From contig NZ_PNXY01000001.1 in assembly GCF_002879865.1 (NCBI RefSeq), positions 248,001-312,000 on the forward strand: DNA of 64,000 nucleotides, given 5' to 3'. A program made the translations under genes and the position numbers. Positions 18,919 through 27,610 of the stretch are shown piece after piece. Each line of letters opens with the position of its first letter. Positions within the stretch are counted from its first letter, which is position 1. A model generated the notes under the pieces. It saw only the letters and a program-made list of their open reading frames with translations, was not told where the DNA came from and searched no databases. The stretch comes from Paraburkholderia rhynchosiae. GTDB lineage: Bacteria; Pseudomonadota; Gammaproteobacteria; Burkholderiales; Burkholderiaceae.

Positions 18919-19247
18919 CTGCCCCCTTGGGAAAGACCTAGCCTACGCGAAACCATTCTGTGATACCCGGCGCGCAGCGCCTCAATATCCAGACGGCAAG
19001 GTTCACTAGTGATTGCCCCGCTTCTAGCGACTCGTCACGGGTCGCTTTCACTTGGGAACAGCTTCGAATGCCAGAAAACTCGATCTCGTCCGGCCCTCTC
19101 TCGAGTCGACGCCCTCACAGGCTCTACGGCTCCTTTCTGAAACCTTGCCAGGTCACGGAAAATGCGCCAACTATGCCGTTACAAGTTATTTCTGGCAAGT
19201 TGTTTCATTTGCAAAATAAGTTTTGCAGCCGCGAAAGGCAGGAGGTC
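18919..19247. other. AT-rich intergenic region upstream of the Gtr-like operon
   Basis: 329 bases, noticeably richer in A and T than its surroundings, between the end of the glycosyltransferase at 19248 and the start of the operon at 18918 (both minus strand). It probably holds the operon's promoter, but I cannot fix -35 and -10 boxes with confidence. No gene seen. Confidence 0.45.
19210..19227. repeat. Perfect inverted repeat, TGCAAAA-TAAG-TTTTGCA
   Basis: Seven-base arms with a four-base loop, just downstream of the glycosyltransferase stop at 19248 on the minus strand. It is AT-rich and lacks a long T tract after it, so it is at best a weak terminator; it could equally be an operator for the downstream operon. 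Confidence 0.45.
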
Positions 19248-20375
19248 TTAGCCCAACACCTCCTCGTAAAGGCCGCGATACGCATTGCCCAAAGCCGGCC
19301 CTGAAAACAACCGCTCGTAGCGTTCGCGCGCCGCCGCGCCCATTTTCCGCGCGAGTACCTCGTCGTTCACCAACTCATTGACCGCGGCCGCAAACCGGAC
19401 CGGCGCCTCGGGCGGCACCACTAAACCCGTCACACCGTGCTCGTTCACATACGACGTGCCCGAGCCCATTTCGCAGCAGACCATCGGCTTTCCGAACATT
19501 TCGGCCTCGACCAGCACCATGCCGAATGCCTCCGAGCGCAAATGCGATGGCATCACCAACGCGCGGCAGCCACTCAGCAATGCTACTTTCTCTTCATGCG
19601 ACACCTGCCCGGCAAACACCACGTTGTTTGCGCCGACTTCGCACGCAAGCGCGGTAAGCCGCTCCATCTCCGGTCCCGATCCAGCAATGACAATCTTCGA
19701 TGCGATCGAGGGCGCCGCTTCGATCAACGTATGCAGCCCCTTGTAGTACCGCAGAACCCCGAGCGCGAGCACGTAAGGTTCGTCGCCGAGTTGCAGCCGG
19801 TGCAGACAGCGAGGCGAGAAACGGCCGAGCACGGGATCATCGCGGTAATCGATGATGCCCAGCGGAATAGCCTTGAGACGCCCTTCATCCACGACACTCG
19901 TCAGAACCGGGCTGCTTTGCGCATAGACGGCCGACGTCGCCACCACCGCCGACATGGAGCGCAACGTCGAGCGCATCAGCGGTCCGTACACATAACCCAG
20001 CGCACGCTGGCGCACCACGTCCGAGTGATACGTCATCACGGTGGGTTTCTTGACCCGACCGAGCAGATGCAGCACGTCGGCGAACGGCCACGGAAAGTGG
20101 AAATGCAGGATATCGACCGATTCCGCCTGTGCCCTGTATTGCCGCAGTGACTCCAGCCCACCGAGGTCGCAGGAAGCCGGTGCCGCCCATGACCGGGAGC
20201 GCGTCACAATGCCCTCCGGAAAACGCACTTGGCGCGGCACTGGATTCGGCGACAGCGTGAAGATTCCCGGCTCCACGCCGCATGCGCGCGTCGACAGGCT
20301 AATCTGACGGATAGCCTCCTGAAGACCGCCCGGTGGGTCGGGAAAATACGTGCGGTAGATATGCAGGACTTTCAT
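19248..20375 (-). CDS. Glycosyltransferase family 4
   Basis: 375 residues from the ATG at 20375 (MKVLHIYRTYFPDPPGG), where the conserved GT4 N-terminus with its glycine loop begins; open frame upstream overlaps the preceding gene and is not coding-like. VLALGVLRYYKGLHTLIEA starts the donor domain and LRSEAFGMVLVEAEMFGKP carries the E-x7-E motif. It would be a retaining transferase in assembly of the exported polysaccharide. It lies 11 bases after the upstream transferase gene. Confidence 0.88.
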   Translation of the reverse strand: MKVLHIYRTYFPDPPGGLQEAIRQISLSTRACGVEPGIFTLSPNPVPRQVRFPEGIVTRSRSWAAPASCDLGGLESLRQYRAQAESVDILHFHFPWPFADVLHLLGRVKKPTVMTYHSDVVRQRALGYVYGPLMRSTLRSMSAVVATSAVYAQSSPVLTSVVDEGRLKAIPLGIIDYRDDPVLGRFSPRCLHRLQLGDEPYVLALGVLRYYKGLHTLIEAAPSIASKIVIAGSGPEMERLTALACEVGANNVVFAGQVSHEEKVALLSGCRALVMPSHLRSEAFGMVLVEAEMFGKPMVCCEMGSGTSYVNEHGVTGLVVPPEAPVRFAAAVNELVNDEVLARKMGAAARERYERLFSGPALGNAYRGLYEEVLG

Positions 20376-20386
20376 GCGGTCATCAC

Positions 20387-21643
20387 TTACGCGACGGCGT
20401 CCAGCGAAGCGGGCCGGCCGCCGCCCGGCGCATGGCCCTGGAACGTGATCGCGAGCATTTTGTCGAGCCTGCGTTCCCACGTGTTCTCGCCAACCGCCGC
20501 GACCGCCTCCGCGGCGGAGAGCTTGCCGCGCGCCAACTGTTTTTCGACCGCGGCAATGAATGCATCCGCATCGCCGCCCACTTCGAGACCCGTGTGCGGC
20601 TCCTTCGCGAAGTCGAGCGGCGTGGACACGACCGGCAAGCCGGCCGCGAGGTACTCGTAGAACTTCATCGGGAACATCGAGCGGGTGTACTCGTTGAGCA
20701 AGGTCGGCAGCACGCCGACACGCATGCCGCGCAAATATTGCGGCAACGATTGATAGCTGCGGTAGCCGAGCAGATGCACGTTCGGCAAGCGCGCCAGTTG
20801 CGCGAGCAGTTCGCTGCGCTGCCCTTCCCGCTCCTCGCCGATGATCACCCACTGCCATTGCGGCCGCGCCTGCGCCGTCTGCATCAGCAACGGAAAGTCG
20901 ACCTTGAAGTCGGACAGCACGCCGTGATACACGAGCCGCGGCTCGGGAATCGCAGCAAGTTCGGCGGGTATCGCGTCTGGAGGCCCGTCGGCGCGCGCGG
21001 TGCCGAAGTGCGCGTCGTCCACCACATTGCCGAAAAAATGCGTGTTGCGGTTAAAAGGCAGGCAGGTTTCCTTCAATGACATTGCCGTCGTGAAGACCGC
21101 CTCACATTGGCCGAGCAACGCCTGCTGAGCGGCGCGAAACGCTTTTATGTCTACGCCGGGAATCTGCGCGATATCGTCGACGCAGTGATACACGAGCGGC
21201 CCACGCGGCAGCCTCGCAATCGCATCGAGCATGTACGGGTGATACGTCCAGACGACAGGATCTTTATACCGCCGCGATTTAGCAAAGCGGGCCACGGAAA
21301 AGCGCAGCAGCGCCTGATTTAGCGGGCGCACGAACGGCATATGATGCCCGGCCGGCACCATTAGCGGCGAAAGAACCCAGATGTTCTCCGCGCGCCGCGG
21401 CGGTCCGAGCACGAGTGACTGCACGCCGCGCCACAAGCGGCGCCACAGACGTGCCCAGTCGCGGCCGCTCCCCACCTTTGGCGAACGGAAGCCCACGCTC
21501 TCCACATACAGCACGCGCCAGCCGCGCGCGGCGAGAATGCTCGCCGTATGCTGCTTGTTGGTCCAATAGGGTTCGTCCCAGTCGGCGGTGGAAAACAGCA
21601 CGCAGTCGCGCGCGGCCGATACCGCATCCTTGCCGTCAACCAA
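20387..21643 (-). CDS. Glycosyltransferase (GT-B type)
   Basis: About 418 residues. The start is not simple: no ATG fits near the conserved N-terminus (VLFSTADWDEPYWTNKQH). A TTG at 21643, overlapping the end of wecB by eight bases, has AGG six bases upstream, so I chose it; GTG at 21601 and ATG at 21709 are alternatives. VYHCVDDIAQIPG, RLVYHGVLSDFKVDFPLL and the C-terminal FPMKFYEYLAAGLPVVST are the motifs of WcaI/TuaH-like GT4 proteins, with E in FYEYLA at the donor site. It is part of the wecB operon. Confidence 0.83.
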   Translation of the reverse strand: MVDGKDAVSAARDCVLFSTADWDEPYWTNKQHTASILAARGWRVLYVESVGFRSPKVGSGRDWARLWRRLWRGVQSLVLGPPRRAENIWVLSPLMVPAGHHMPFVRPLNQALLRFSVARFAKSRRYKDPVVWTYHPYMLDAIARLPRGPLVYHCVDDIAQIPGVDIKAFRAAQQALLGQCEAVFTTAMSLKETCLPFNRNTHFFGNVVDDAHFGTARADGPPDAIPAELAAIPEPRLVYHGVLSDFKVDFPLLMQTAQARPQWQWVIIGEEREGQRSELLAQLARLPNVHLLGYRSYQSLPQYLRGMRVGVLPTLLNEYTRSMFPMKFYEYLAAGLPVVSTPLDFAKEPHTGLEVGGDADAFIAAVEKQLARGKLSAAEAVAAVGENTWERRLDKMLAITFQGHAPGGGRPASLDAVA

Positions 21644-22757
21644 TGAACACCTCGACCGGTCGGCCCAGCAGACTCTCGACGATACGTCGCGAGGCCAGCC
21701 CGTCGCCATAAGGATTCGCACGATTGTGCAGCGCCTCGCGGCGTGCCGGATCGTCGAGCCAGCCCGCCACCGCGCTTTCGATACTCTCAGGCGCCTGGCC
21801 CGCGAGCGTCGCGAATCCGGCGTCGACGCCTTCACGGCGCTCGGTGTGATTGCGCATCACGACCACCGGCACCCCGAAGGTCGGCGCTTCTTCCTGAATG
21901 CCGCCGGAATCGCTGACCACAACCGCGCTGCGGCTGATCAGATACAGGCTCGTCGGATAGTCGACTGGTTCGATCAGCGAGAGATTCGCGATGCCGTCCA
22001 GTTCGCGATGCACCGGGCCGCGCACGGCCGGGTTCAGATGCACAGGAAAAATCCAGCGGTAAGCGCTGTAGCGTTGACACAGATCGCGCAGCACGCGGCA
22101 AATGTCCTGCAACACGTCGCCGAAATTTTCCCGCCGATGGCACGTGACCAGAACGTGCTCCTGCTCCGCGCCGTGCCATTCGGGCAGTGGGCTCTGTGGC
22201 GGCGTGGCGCTCCAGCTTTGCCGGACCTCGGCAATCGCGTCCACGACCGTATTGCCCGTGACGACGATTTTTTCAGCGGCAATGCCTTCGCTCAGCAGAT
22301 GCTGGCGCGCGAGTTCGGTCGGCGCGAAATGCCGCGTGGCGATGCGGCCGAGCAGACTGCGATTCGCTTCCTCGGGGAACGGGCTCTTCAAATCGCCGGT
22401 GCGCAAACCGGCTTCAACGTGACCCACGGCGATCCCACGATGAAACGCCGCGAGGCCGGCGCAAAACGCCGTCGTCGTGTCGCCCTGCACGATCACCCAG
22501 TCGGGACGTATTTCGTCGAGCGCGCGGTCGAGCGCGGCAATGAGGCGCGACGACAGCGAGTTCAACGATTGCCCGGCGCTCATCGTGTCGAGCGTCAGGT
22601 CGGGTTCTATGCCGAAAAACGCGAGCGCTTGCGCGGCCATGTCCTTGTGCTGGCCGCTCGCGCAGACCACCGTGTCGACTTGGGCACGCAACGCGCGCAC
22701 GACAGGTGCGAGTTTGATCACCTCGGGCCGAGTGCCCATCACCACCATGACTTTCAT
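21636..22757 (-). CDS. wecB: UDP-N-acetylglucosamine 2-epimerase (non-hydrolysing)
   Basis: 373 residues, normal length. MVVMGTRPEVIKLAPVVRAL is the signature N-terminus, ASGQHKDM and VQGDTTTAF follow, HVEAGLRTGD contains catalytic residues, VTCHRRENFG is the UDP-binding stretch and SDSGGIQEEAPTFGVPV closes the second Rossmann domain. It converts UDP-GlcNAc to UDP-ManNAc in the cytoplasm, feeding the polysaccharide locus. No UDP-ManNAc dehydrogenase (wecC) is in the window, so ManNAc may be used directly. It overlaps its neighbours by four and eight bases. Confidence 0.95.
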   Translation of the reverse strand: MKVMVVMGTRPEVIKLAPVVRALRAQVDTVVCASGQHKDMAAQALAFFGIEPDLTLDTMSAGQSLNSLSSRLIAALDRALDEIRPDWVIVQGDTTTAFCAGLAAFHRGIAVGHVEAGLRTGDLKSPFPEEANRSLLGRIATRHFAPTELARQHLLSEGIAAEKIVVTGNTVVDAIAEVRQSWSATPPQSPLPEWHGAEQEHVLVTCHRRENFGDVLQDICRVLRDLCQRYSAYRWIFPVHLNPAVRGPVHRELDGIANLSLIEPVDYPTSLYLISRSAVVVSDSGGIQEEAPTFGVPVVVMRNHTERREGVDAGFATLAGQAPESIESAVAGWLDDPARREALHNRANPYGDGLASRRIVESLLGRPVEVFIG

Positions 22758-24364
22758 TGCAGTGACTTCCCCGCTTGAACCTGCACGTGAGCGCCGCGAA
22801 ATTCGACGCCAAGCGTCAAGGGCATTGAAGCTGCCGCCGAAGCCGCGCTTGTTAGGGTTTCTGAACTAGCCGGCGTCAGTACGCGAAACTCGCGGCCGTC
22901 TCCGACAACCTGCGCGAGCGACCGGAACTTGAGGAAATCGAGCGCGGCTTCTTCATGAAAAAACAGCGGCTTTCGCGCCTTGCTTCTGATGTAGGCGATG
23001 AATGACTCGTGAGCGTCGATGCGCTGCGCCTCGTCCCCCCAACCATACGTGTAACGTTCGGAGAACGGATGATCCAGATAACCGAACAGCGTGTTAGTCG
23101 CGTACGCGTAGTCGAAAGCCTGCTTGAAGATCGCAAGCGGGTCGCCGTCCTTGAGCATGCAATCGCCGTGCAGCATGCACTGCTGGCTATGCGCGACGAA
23201 CCCTGCGGGCATGCCCGCGAGCGCGCCGCCGCGAGCAGTCAGAAACTCCGGATCATTGCGAATGATTCCGCCGACGCAGCCTTCGAAACCGGCGTCGGCG
23301 AGACCGCGCATTGCGTAGGGTGGCGACTGGTGAAACGGCGACACGGCGTAGCGCACCGGCACGCTCGTCGCTGCTTCGAGCAAGGCCGCCGATTGCATGC
23401 CTTCCGCGAGGGCATTGTCATAGGTGCCGCCCCAGTTCGGCGCATGCGTGGCTGTGTGCGATAGGACCGCGCCCTGTGTCCTGTCGTCCAGGAGTTCGCG
23501 CAGAATGGCGTGCTGATTCGGACGGTTCAGGTTCTGCGTATGGACCGCGAGCGTGAACGGCACGCCGAGACGCCGATAGGCTTGCCACAGCGGACGCGCC
23601 GATTCGACGTCTTCATCGCAATCGAGGCGCGACGTGATGGCCGCGTCGTAGCCCCACGGCAATTCGCTCAACACCGGCTGACACGGCAGCTTGTCCCCCC
23701 GATAGCCCGACAGAAAATTTTCAACCAGGCGCCATTCGAACGAATCGCATGGGCCAACCGGCCGGTTGAACCACAACACGCTCGACGTGCCCGCGTCCGT
23801 CAGCGCGGCGTAGGAGAACTGCCGGTCGCCGCTCAGATAGATCGCCGCTAGCTCATCTTCGGCTGGCACTTGCACTGCCTGGCCAACTGCCCACATCGAG
23901 CCGTCGCCGCGAATGGCGCCGAAGCCCAGGTTGTTCCACTCGTCGGCGAAATCGAAACGCTCGAACGGACGATGCCATTGTTGGCCGCCAAGCGTCTGCG
24001 CCAGTGCGCCGTAGAGCACGACCGCCGTGCTCTCGCGCGCCTCGCCGGACGGGGCCGGCGCGCTACGGCTCGCGGCTGCGAGGTCGGCGGCCGGGTTTCC
24101 CCTTTGATAGCGAAGATAGTCGGCCAGCGCGATCGGCATGTTGCCGAACACAACAAGCTTGCGAGGCCGGGCGCACAACCAGGCGATCAGGTCGGCGCTC
24201 CAGCCATCGGGCGCGTCGACGGCGACCACAATGTCCGGCGCCATGCCGCGCAGCAAGCTACGCGAGATCGCTTGCACCTGCGTTGCGCTGACCGAGCGCT
24301 GCACAGCGGCCCGCACATGGTGGCCGGCTTCGGCTGATGCGTTCGAGGAAAGAATTCCAATCAT
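22754..24364 (-). CDS. Polysaccharide-deacetylase-like protein (NodB fold) with extra N-terminal domain
   Basis: 536 residues; the ATG at 24364 overlaps the stop of the CapK-like gene. The C-terminal half has the NodB/CE4 pattern: SRLDCDEDVES with D248 and D250 where the first catalytic or metal aspartates sit, and SHTATHAPNW with H303 and H307 as the metal pair. The N-terminal 230 residues start IGILSSNASAEAGHHVRAA and look like a separate alpha/beta domain I cannot name. There is no signal peptide, so it probably acts on a cytoplasmic sugar or lipid-linked intermediate. Deacetylation of the ManNAc/GlcNAc made next door is a reasonable guess. Confidence 0.75.
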   Translation of the reverse strand: MIGILSSNASAEAGHHVRAAVQRSVSATQVQAISRSLLRGMAPDIVVAVDAPDGWSADLIAWLCARPRKLVVFGNMPIALADYLRYQRGNPAADLAAASRSAPAPSGEARESTAVVLYGALAQTLGGQQWHRPFERFDFADEWNNLGFGAIRGDGSMWAVGQAVQVPAEDELAAIYLSGDRQFSYAALTDAGTSSVLWFNRPVGPCDSFEWRLVENFLSGYRGDKLPCQPVLSELPWGYDAAITSRLDCDEDVESARPLWQAYRRLGVPFTLAVHTQNLNRPNQHAILRELLDDRTQGAVLSHTATHAPNWGGTYDNALAEGMQSAALLEAATSVPVRYAVSPFHQSPPYAMRGLADAGFEGCVGGIIRNDPEFLTARGGALAGMPAGFVAHSQQCMLHGDCMLKDGDPLAIFKQAFDYAYATNTLFGYLDHPFSERYTYGWGDEAQRIDAHESFIAYIRSKARKPLFFHEEAALDFLKFRSLAQVVGDGREFRVLTPASSETLTSAASAAASMPLTLGVEFRGAHVQVQAGKSLQ

Positions 24365-25743
24365 GCAGTCACCACGTGACGGAATTTGGCCCGGCTGCCG
24401 ACGCGCACAAAATCGTCGTGACCGACATAAGCGATCGAAAACGCGTCTTGCCAGAAGTGGCGCAGCTTCGCGGTCGTTTCGTCGGCATTCGCGGTGGGCT
24501 CGAGCACGATGCGCAACGTGGGCGGGGAAGTTCGCAGATCGATCTGAAACTCCTGAATGCCGCCGACGCGGTGATCGAGCATATCCTGAATGTGATGCGT
24601 GGGATGCGCGACCCCGTTGATCGGCACCACGTCATGAATGCGGCCGACCACATTGGTAAGGAAAAACCCCTTGTCGGTTTCCTGCACGCGCGCGAGGTCG
24701 CCCGTTGCATAGCGGATCAGCGGCATCAGCTTGTTGCGAAAACCCGTAAACACGAGTTCGTGCGCGCCGTCTGGGTTGCCCTCCGAAAGACGGCTTTCCG
24801 GCCATCCCTCGGATTCGAGAATCTGGAAGCCGCCTTCGTGGCCGTCGAGTTCGTAGGCCATCACGCCAAGTTCGGCGAGGCCATAACGGTCGATCACGCG
24901 GCAACGCAGCGCCGACGCGATCATCTCGCGCGCGTGCGGCTCGAGCAATTCGCCGCTCGATTCGAACACGTGGAACGCCTTGCCGCCGCCATATTTGCGC
25001 TGCACGTAGCAAGCGAGCGCGTACATAGTGGACGGATGCGAGTGGGCGAGATAAGGCTTGCGACGCTTGAGCGTCTGCCACATTTCCTCGAGGCCCTGAT
25101 CGTCGATACGGTCGAAGAAAATATTGCTGCGGTTCATCGCGAAGCATTTGAAGTCTTCACGCGACGGCCATTCCGGAATCACCTCGTCCGGGAAACGGCA
25201 TGCAAAGTGAAGCTCCGAGCGATGGCGCAATTTGCCGATGCGCTCGCGGCAGTAATTGGTGACCGCCGACGAGTAATCCGCGCCTTCCTGATCGTAGTAA
25301 ATCGTGGTCGACAAACCCGTCGAGCCGCCGGTCTTGCACGCGTGATGCTGGCCCGCTTCGAGCGGCCCGGACAACAGGCGCGGCCCCTGCTCGCGGATGA
25401 CGTCTTTCGTCAGATACGGAAGCTCTTCCAGATAACGCGCGTCCTGCCTGATTTTGGCGGGATCGAACTGCTTCGCCTGGAACAGATCGCGATAATACGG
25501 CACGTTAGCGCCAGCGAACTCCAGCATGGCAGCCAGGCGTTCGAGCGCGACGCGCCGGCGATGCGGCATGGGCAGCGTGTAATGGTCGCGTAGTTCCTGA
25601 ATCTTCGGACGCACGCTGCGTTTTTCGCGGCTCTCGGCGATCGGATAGGCGATGTAGCCGCCTGCGAAACCCTTGAGCGTGCGAAACGGCTGGCGCACCA
25701 ACAGGGATTCGGAATAACGCAGAAATGGATGATTAGCTCGCAT
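24361..25743 (-). CDS. CapK / phenylacetate-CoA-ligase-like adenylate-forming protein
   Basis: 460 residues from the ATG at 25743 (MRANHPFLRYSESLL). CKTGGSTGLSTTIYYDQEGAD is the P-loop-like ATP-binding motif, VIDRYGLAELGVMAYE is the acyl-adenylate core motif and LMPLIRYATGDLARVQETDKG the hinge region of the ANL superfamily, in the CapK/F390-synthetase-like subfamily found in capsule and O-antigen loci. It likely activates an acid for attachment to a sugar. Its substrate is unknown. It is coupled to the deacetylase-like gene by a four-base overlap. Confidence 0.85.
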   Translation of the reverse strand: MRANHPFLRYSESLLVRQPFRTLKGFAGGYIAYPIAESREKRSVRPKIQELRDHYTLPMPHRRRVALERLAAMLEFAGANVPYYRDLFQAKQFDPAKIRQDARYLEELPYLTKDVIREQGPRLLSGPLEAGQHHACKTGGSTGLSTTIYYDQEGADYSSAVTNYCRERIGKLRHRSELHFACRFPDEVIPEWPSREDFKCFAMNRSNIFFDRIDDQGLEEMWQTLKRRKPYLAHSHPSTMYALACYVQRKYGGGKAFHVFESSGELLEPHAREMIASALRCRVIDRYGLAELGVMAYELDGHEGGFQILESEGWPESRLSEGNPDGAHELVFTGFRNKLMPLIRYATGDLARVQETDKGFFLTNVVGRIHDVVPINGVAHPTHHIQDMLDHRVGGIQEFQIDLRTSPPTLRIVLEPTANADETTAKLRHFWQDAFSIAYVGHDDFVRVGSRAKFRHVVTA

Positions 25744-26006
25744 GAAGTTCGAACCTTGTTGCGCCTCTCTTGCGCCTGGCTGCTGCCGTCGAACGCGCCG
25801 CGACAGATTCGCGGGCGCTTCCAACAGCACAATTTGTATTTAAGCGCGAAGCTTCGCCTGAAACGGAAAATGCGCGGAACCACGCGACATGCGCATCCGT
25901 TTCGCTGACTCGCAATATGCAATCCCGCGACCTCTATCGCCGTACGGCTAATTCGCTGGCGACGCCGCCGTCGATGCCAATGCAAACGCCAACGCCAACG
26001 CCGACT

Positions 26007-26783
26007 TCAGTGCGGCAGCTGTGCGGTGTGACTGACGAGCGGGCCCTCGCTCTCGACCGGCGGAAGCACGGGTTCGTCCGCGATCATCCGGCCGTGCTCC
26101 ATCGAAATCTTGCGATTGCAGACGCGCGCCACCAGCTTAGGATCGTGCGACGCGACGACCAGCACCGACGCCTTGCCGACGAGACTCTCCAGCCGTTCGG
26201 CCGCCTTGATGCTGAACTCGGCGTCGCCGACGCTCAGCCACTCGTCCATGATCAGAATGTCGGCTTCGACGCTCGTGGAAATCGCGAACGCGAGGCGCAG
26301 CATCATCCCGCTCGAATAGGTGCGCACCGGCAGGTTCAGGTAGTCGCCCAATTCGCTGAAATCAGCAATCTCGTCGATCTTGCTGCGGATACGTGCCGGC
26401 TTCAGGCCGTCGAGAATGCCGCGCAGATAGATGTTTTCGAAACCTGTTGCGTCGGGGTCGAGGCCCATCGACACGTCCAGCAGAGACGCAATCTTGCCGT
26501 GCACCTTCAGCTCGCCGCGCACCGGCGCATACACGCCCGAGAGCGTGCGCAGCAGCGTGGTCTTGCCGGAGCCGTTATGGCCGACGAGGCCTACGCGCTC
26601 ACCCTCCGTGAAGCTGAAGGTCAGGTCGTCGATCGCCTTGACGATCGCATGGCGGCCTGCATCCTGGCCGATCCGGCCACCCGTCGTGAGATTGAGCACC
26701 GCCTTTTTCAGTGAGCGATGCGAGTTCTCGTAAATCGGAAATTCGACGGAGATGTTACGAGCGACAATCGATGAAGAACTCAC
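26007..26783 (-). CDS. ABC transporter ATP-binding protein, polysaccharide export (Wzt/KpsT type)
   Basis: 258 residues. Walker A is GHNGSGKT, the Q-loop region follows, the signature is YSSGM (a variant of LSGGQ common in Wzt/KpsT proteins), Walker B is ILIMDEW and the switch histidine is in VVASHD. The N-terminal VEFPIYENSHRSLK is usual for O-antigen and teichoic-acid exporters. No long C-terminal carbohydrate-binding domain is present, so it is the short type. With the adjacent permease it should move the finished lipid-linked polysaccharide across the inner membrane. Confidence 0.92.
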   Translation of the reverse strand: MSSSSIVARNISVEFPIYENSHRSLKKAVLNLTTGGRIGQDAGRHAIVKAIDDLTFSFTEGERVGLVGHNGSGKTTLLRTLSGVYAPVRGELKVHGKIASLLDVSMGLDPDATGFENIYLRGILDGLKPARIRSKIDEIADFSELGDYLNLPVRTYSSGMMLRLAFAISTSVEADILIMDEWLSVGDAEFSIKAAERLESLVGKASVLVVASHDPKLVARVCNRKISMEHGRMIADEPVLPPVESEGPLVSHTAQLPH

Positions 26784-26787
26784 AATA

Positions 26788-27609
26788 TCAAAGCCAGTAA
26801 GGAACGCGATTACGGAAACGTTTCATCAGAAATTGCGCGAACGCAAAACCGACGATCAACAAGCCGATGGACCAGGCCCACGACTCCCAATGAGTCGGAC
26901 GGCCAGTCAGCGGCGCACGCACCGTTTCGATCAGGTGGTAGAGCGGGTTGTAGTCGGCGATCCAGCCGCGGTCCTTCAGAATTTCCGGCGACCACATGAC
27001 GGGCGTGAAAAAGAACACGACCTGAATGAGATTCGTGACGATTGGCGGAATGTCGCGAAAGCGCGCACACAGCACGCCGAGCGTGACACCGAGCCAGACG
27101 CCGTGCAACAGCAGAATGCCGAGTGCAAAAGGCACAAGCACGAACTCCCAGCCGGGCCAGCGTCCAAACGCGAGGAGCAACACGACGACCACCGGCAGGC
27201 TATGCAGCAGGATCACGAAGTTGCGCCACGCGATCCGGCACACGTGCACGGTGAGCGGAAGCCGGATCTGCTTGATCAGATATGCCGCTCCGATGAACGC
27301 GAGACACCCTTCGTTGGCGACTGAAGCGAGATATGCCCAGACGACGAGTCCGACCGCGAGGTACGGCAGGTAGTCGGAGATTTCCTGATGCAGCAGCGTG
27401 GAATATAGCGCGCCAAGCACGACGACCATGATGATCGTGCTCAACGTGAACCAGAACGGGCCAAGGACTGAACGGCGATAGCGCTGACGGATGTCGTGCC
27501 AGCCGAGCGTGCCCCAAACGCGCACGGATTTCATGCCGACGACCAGGTCGTCGTTCTGCGTGTGGCGCGTCAGGTCTTCAGTGCTGTCGTTGATAAAAGT
27601 GATGTCCAT
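26788..27609 (-). CDS. ABC-2 type transporter permease, polysaccharide export (Wzm/KpsM type)
   Basis: 273 residues with six hydrophobic segments, preceded by a short soluble tail (WGTLGWHDIRQRYRRS) with the amphipathic start typical of ABC-2 exporters. Four bases separate it from the ATPase gene, and its start is one base from the stop of manC, so all three form one operon. It is the membrane channel through which the ATPase drives polysaccharide export. Confidence 0.92.
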   Translation of the reverse strand: MDITFINDSTEDLTRHTQNDDLVVGMKSVRVWGTLGWHDIRQRYRRSVLGPFWFTLSTIIMVVVLGALYSTLLHQEISDYLPYLAVGLVVWAYLASVANEGCLAFIGAAYLIKQIRLPLTVHVCRIAWRNFVILLHSLPVVVVLLLAFGRWPGWEFVLVPFALGILLLHGVWLGVTLGVLCARFRDIPPIVTNLIQVVFFFTPVMWSPEILKDRGWIADYNPLYHLIETVRAPLTGRPTHWESWAWSIGLLIVGFAFAQFLMKRFRNRVPYWL

Positions 27610-27610
27610 C

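Noticed and set aside
19210..19227. Inverted repeat as a strong terminator
   Set aside because: AT-rich stem without a following T tract; kept only as a repeat.
21588..22778. 396-residue plus-strand frame opposite wecB
   Set aside because: Antisense shadow; wecB motifs are unambiguous on the minus strand.
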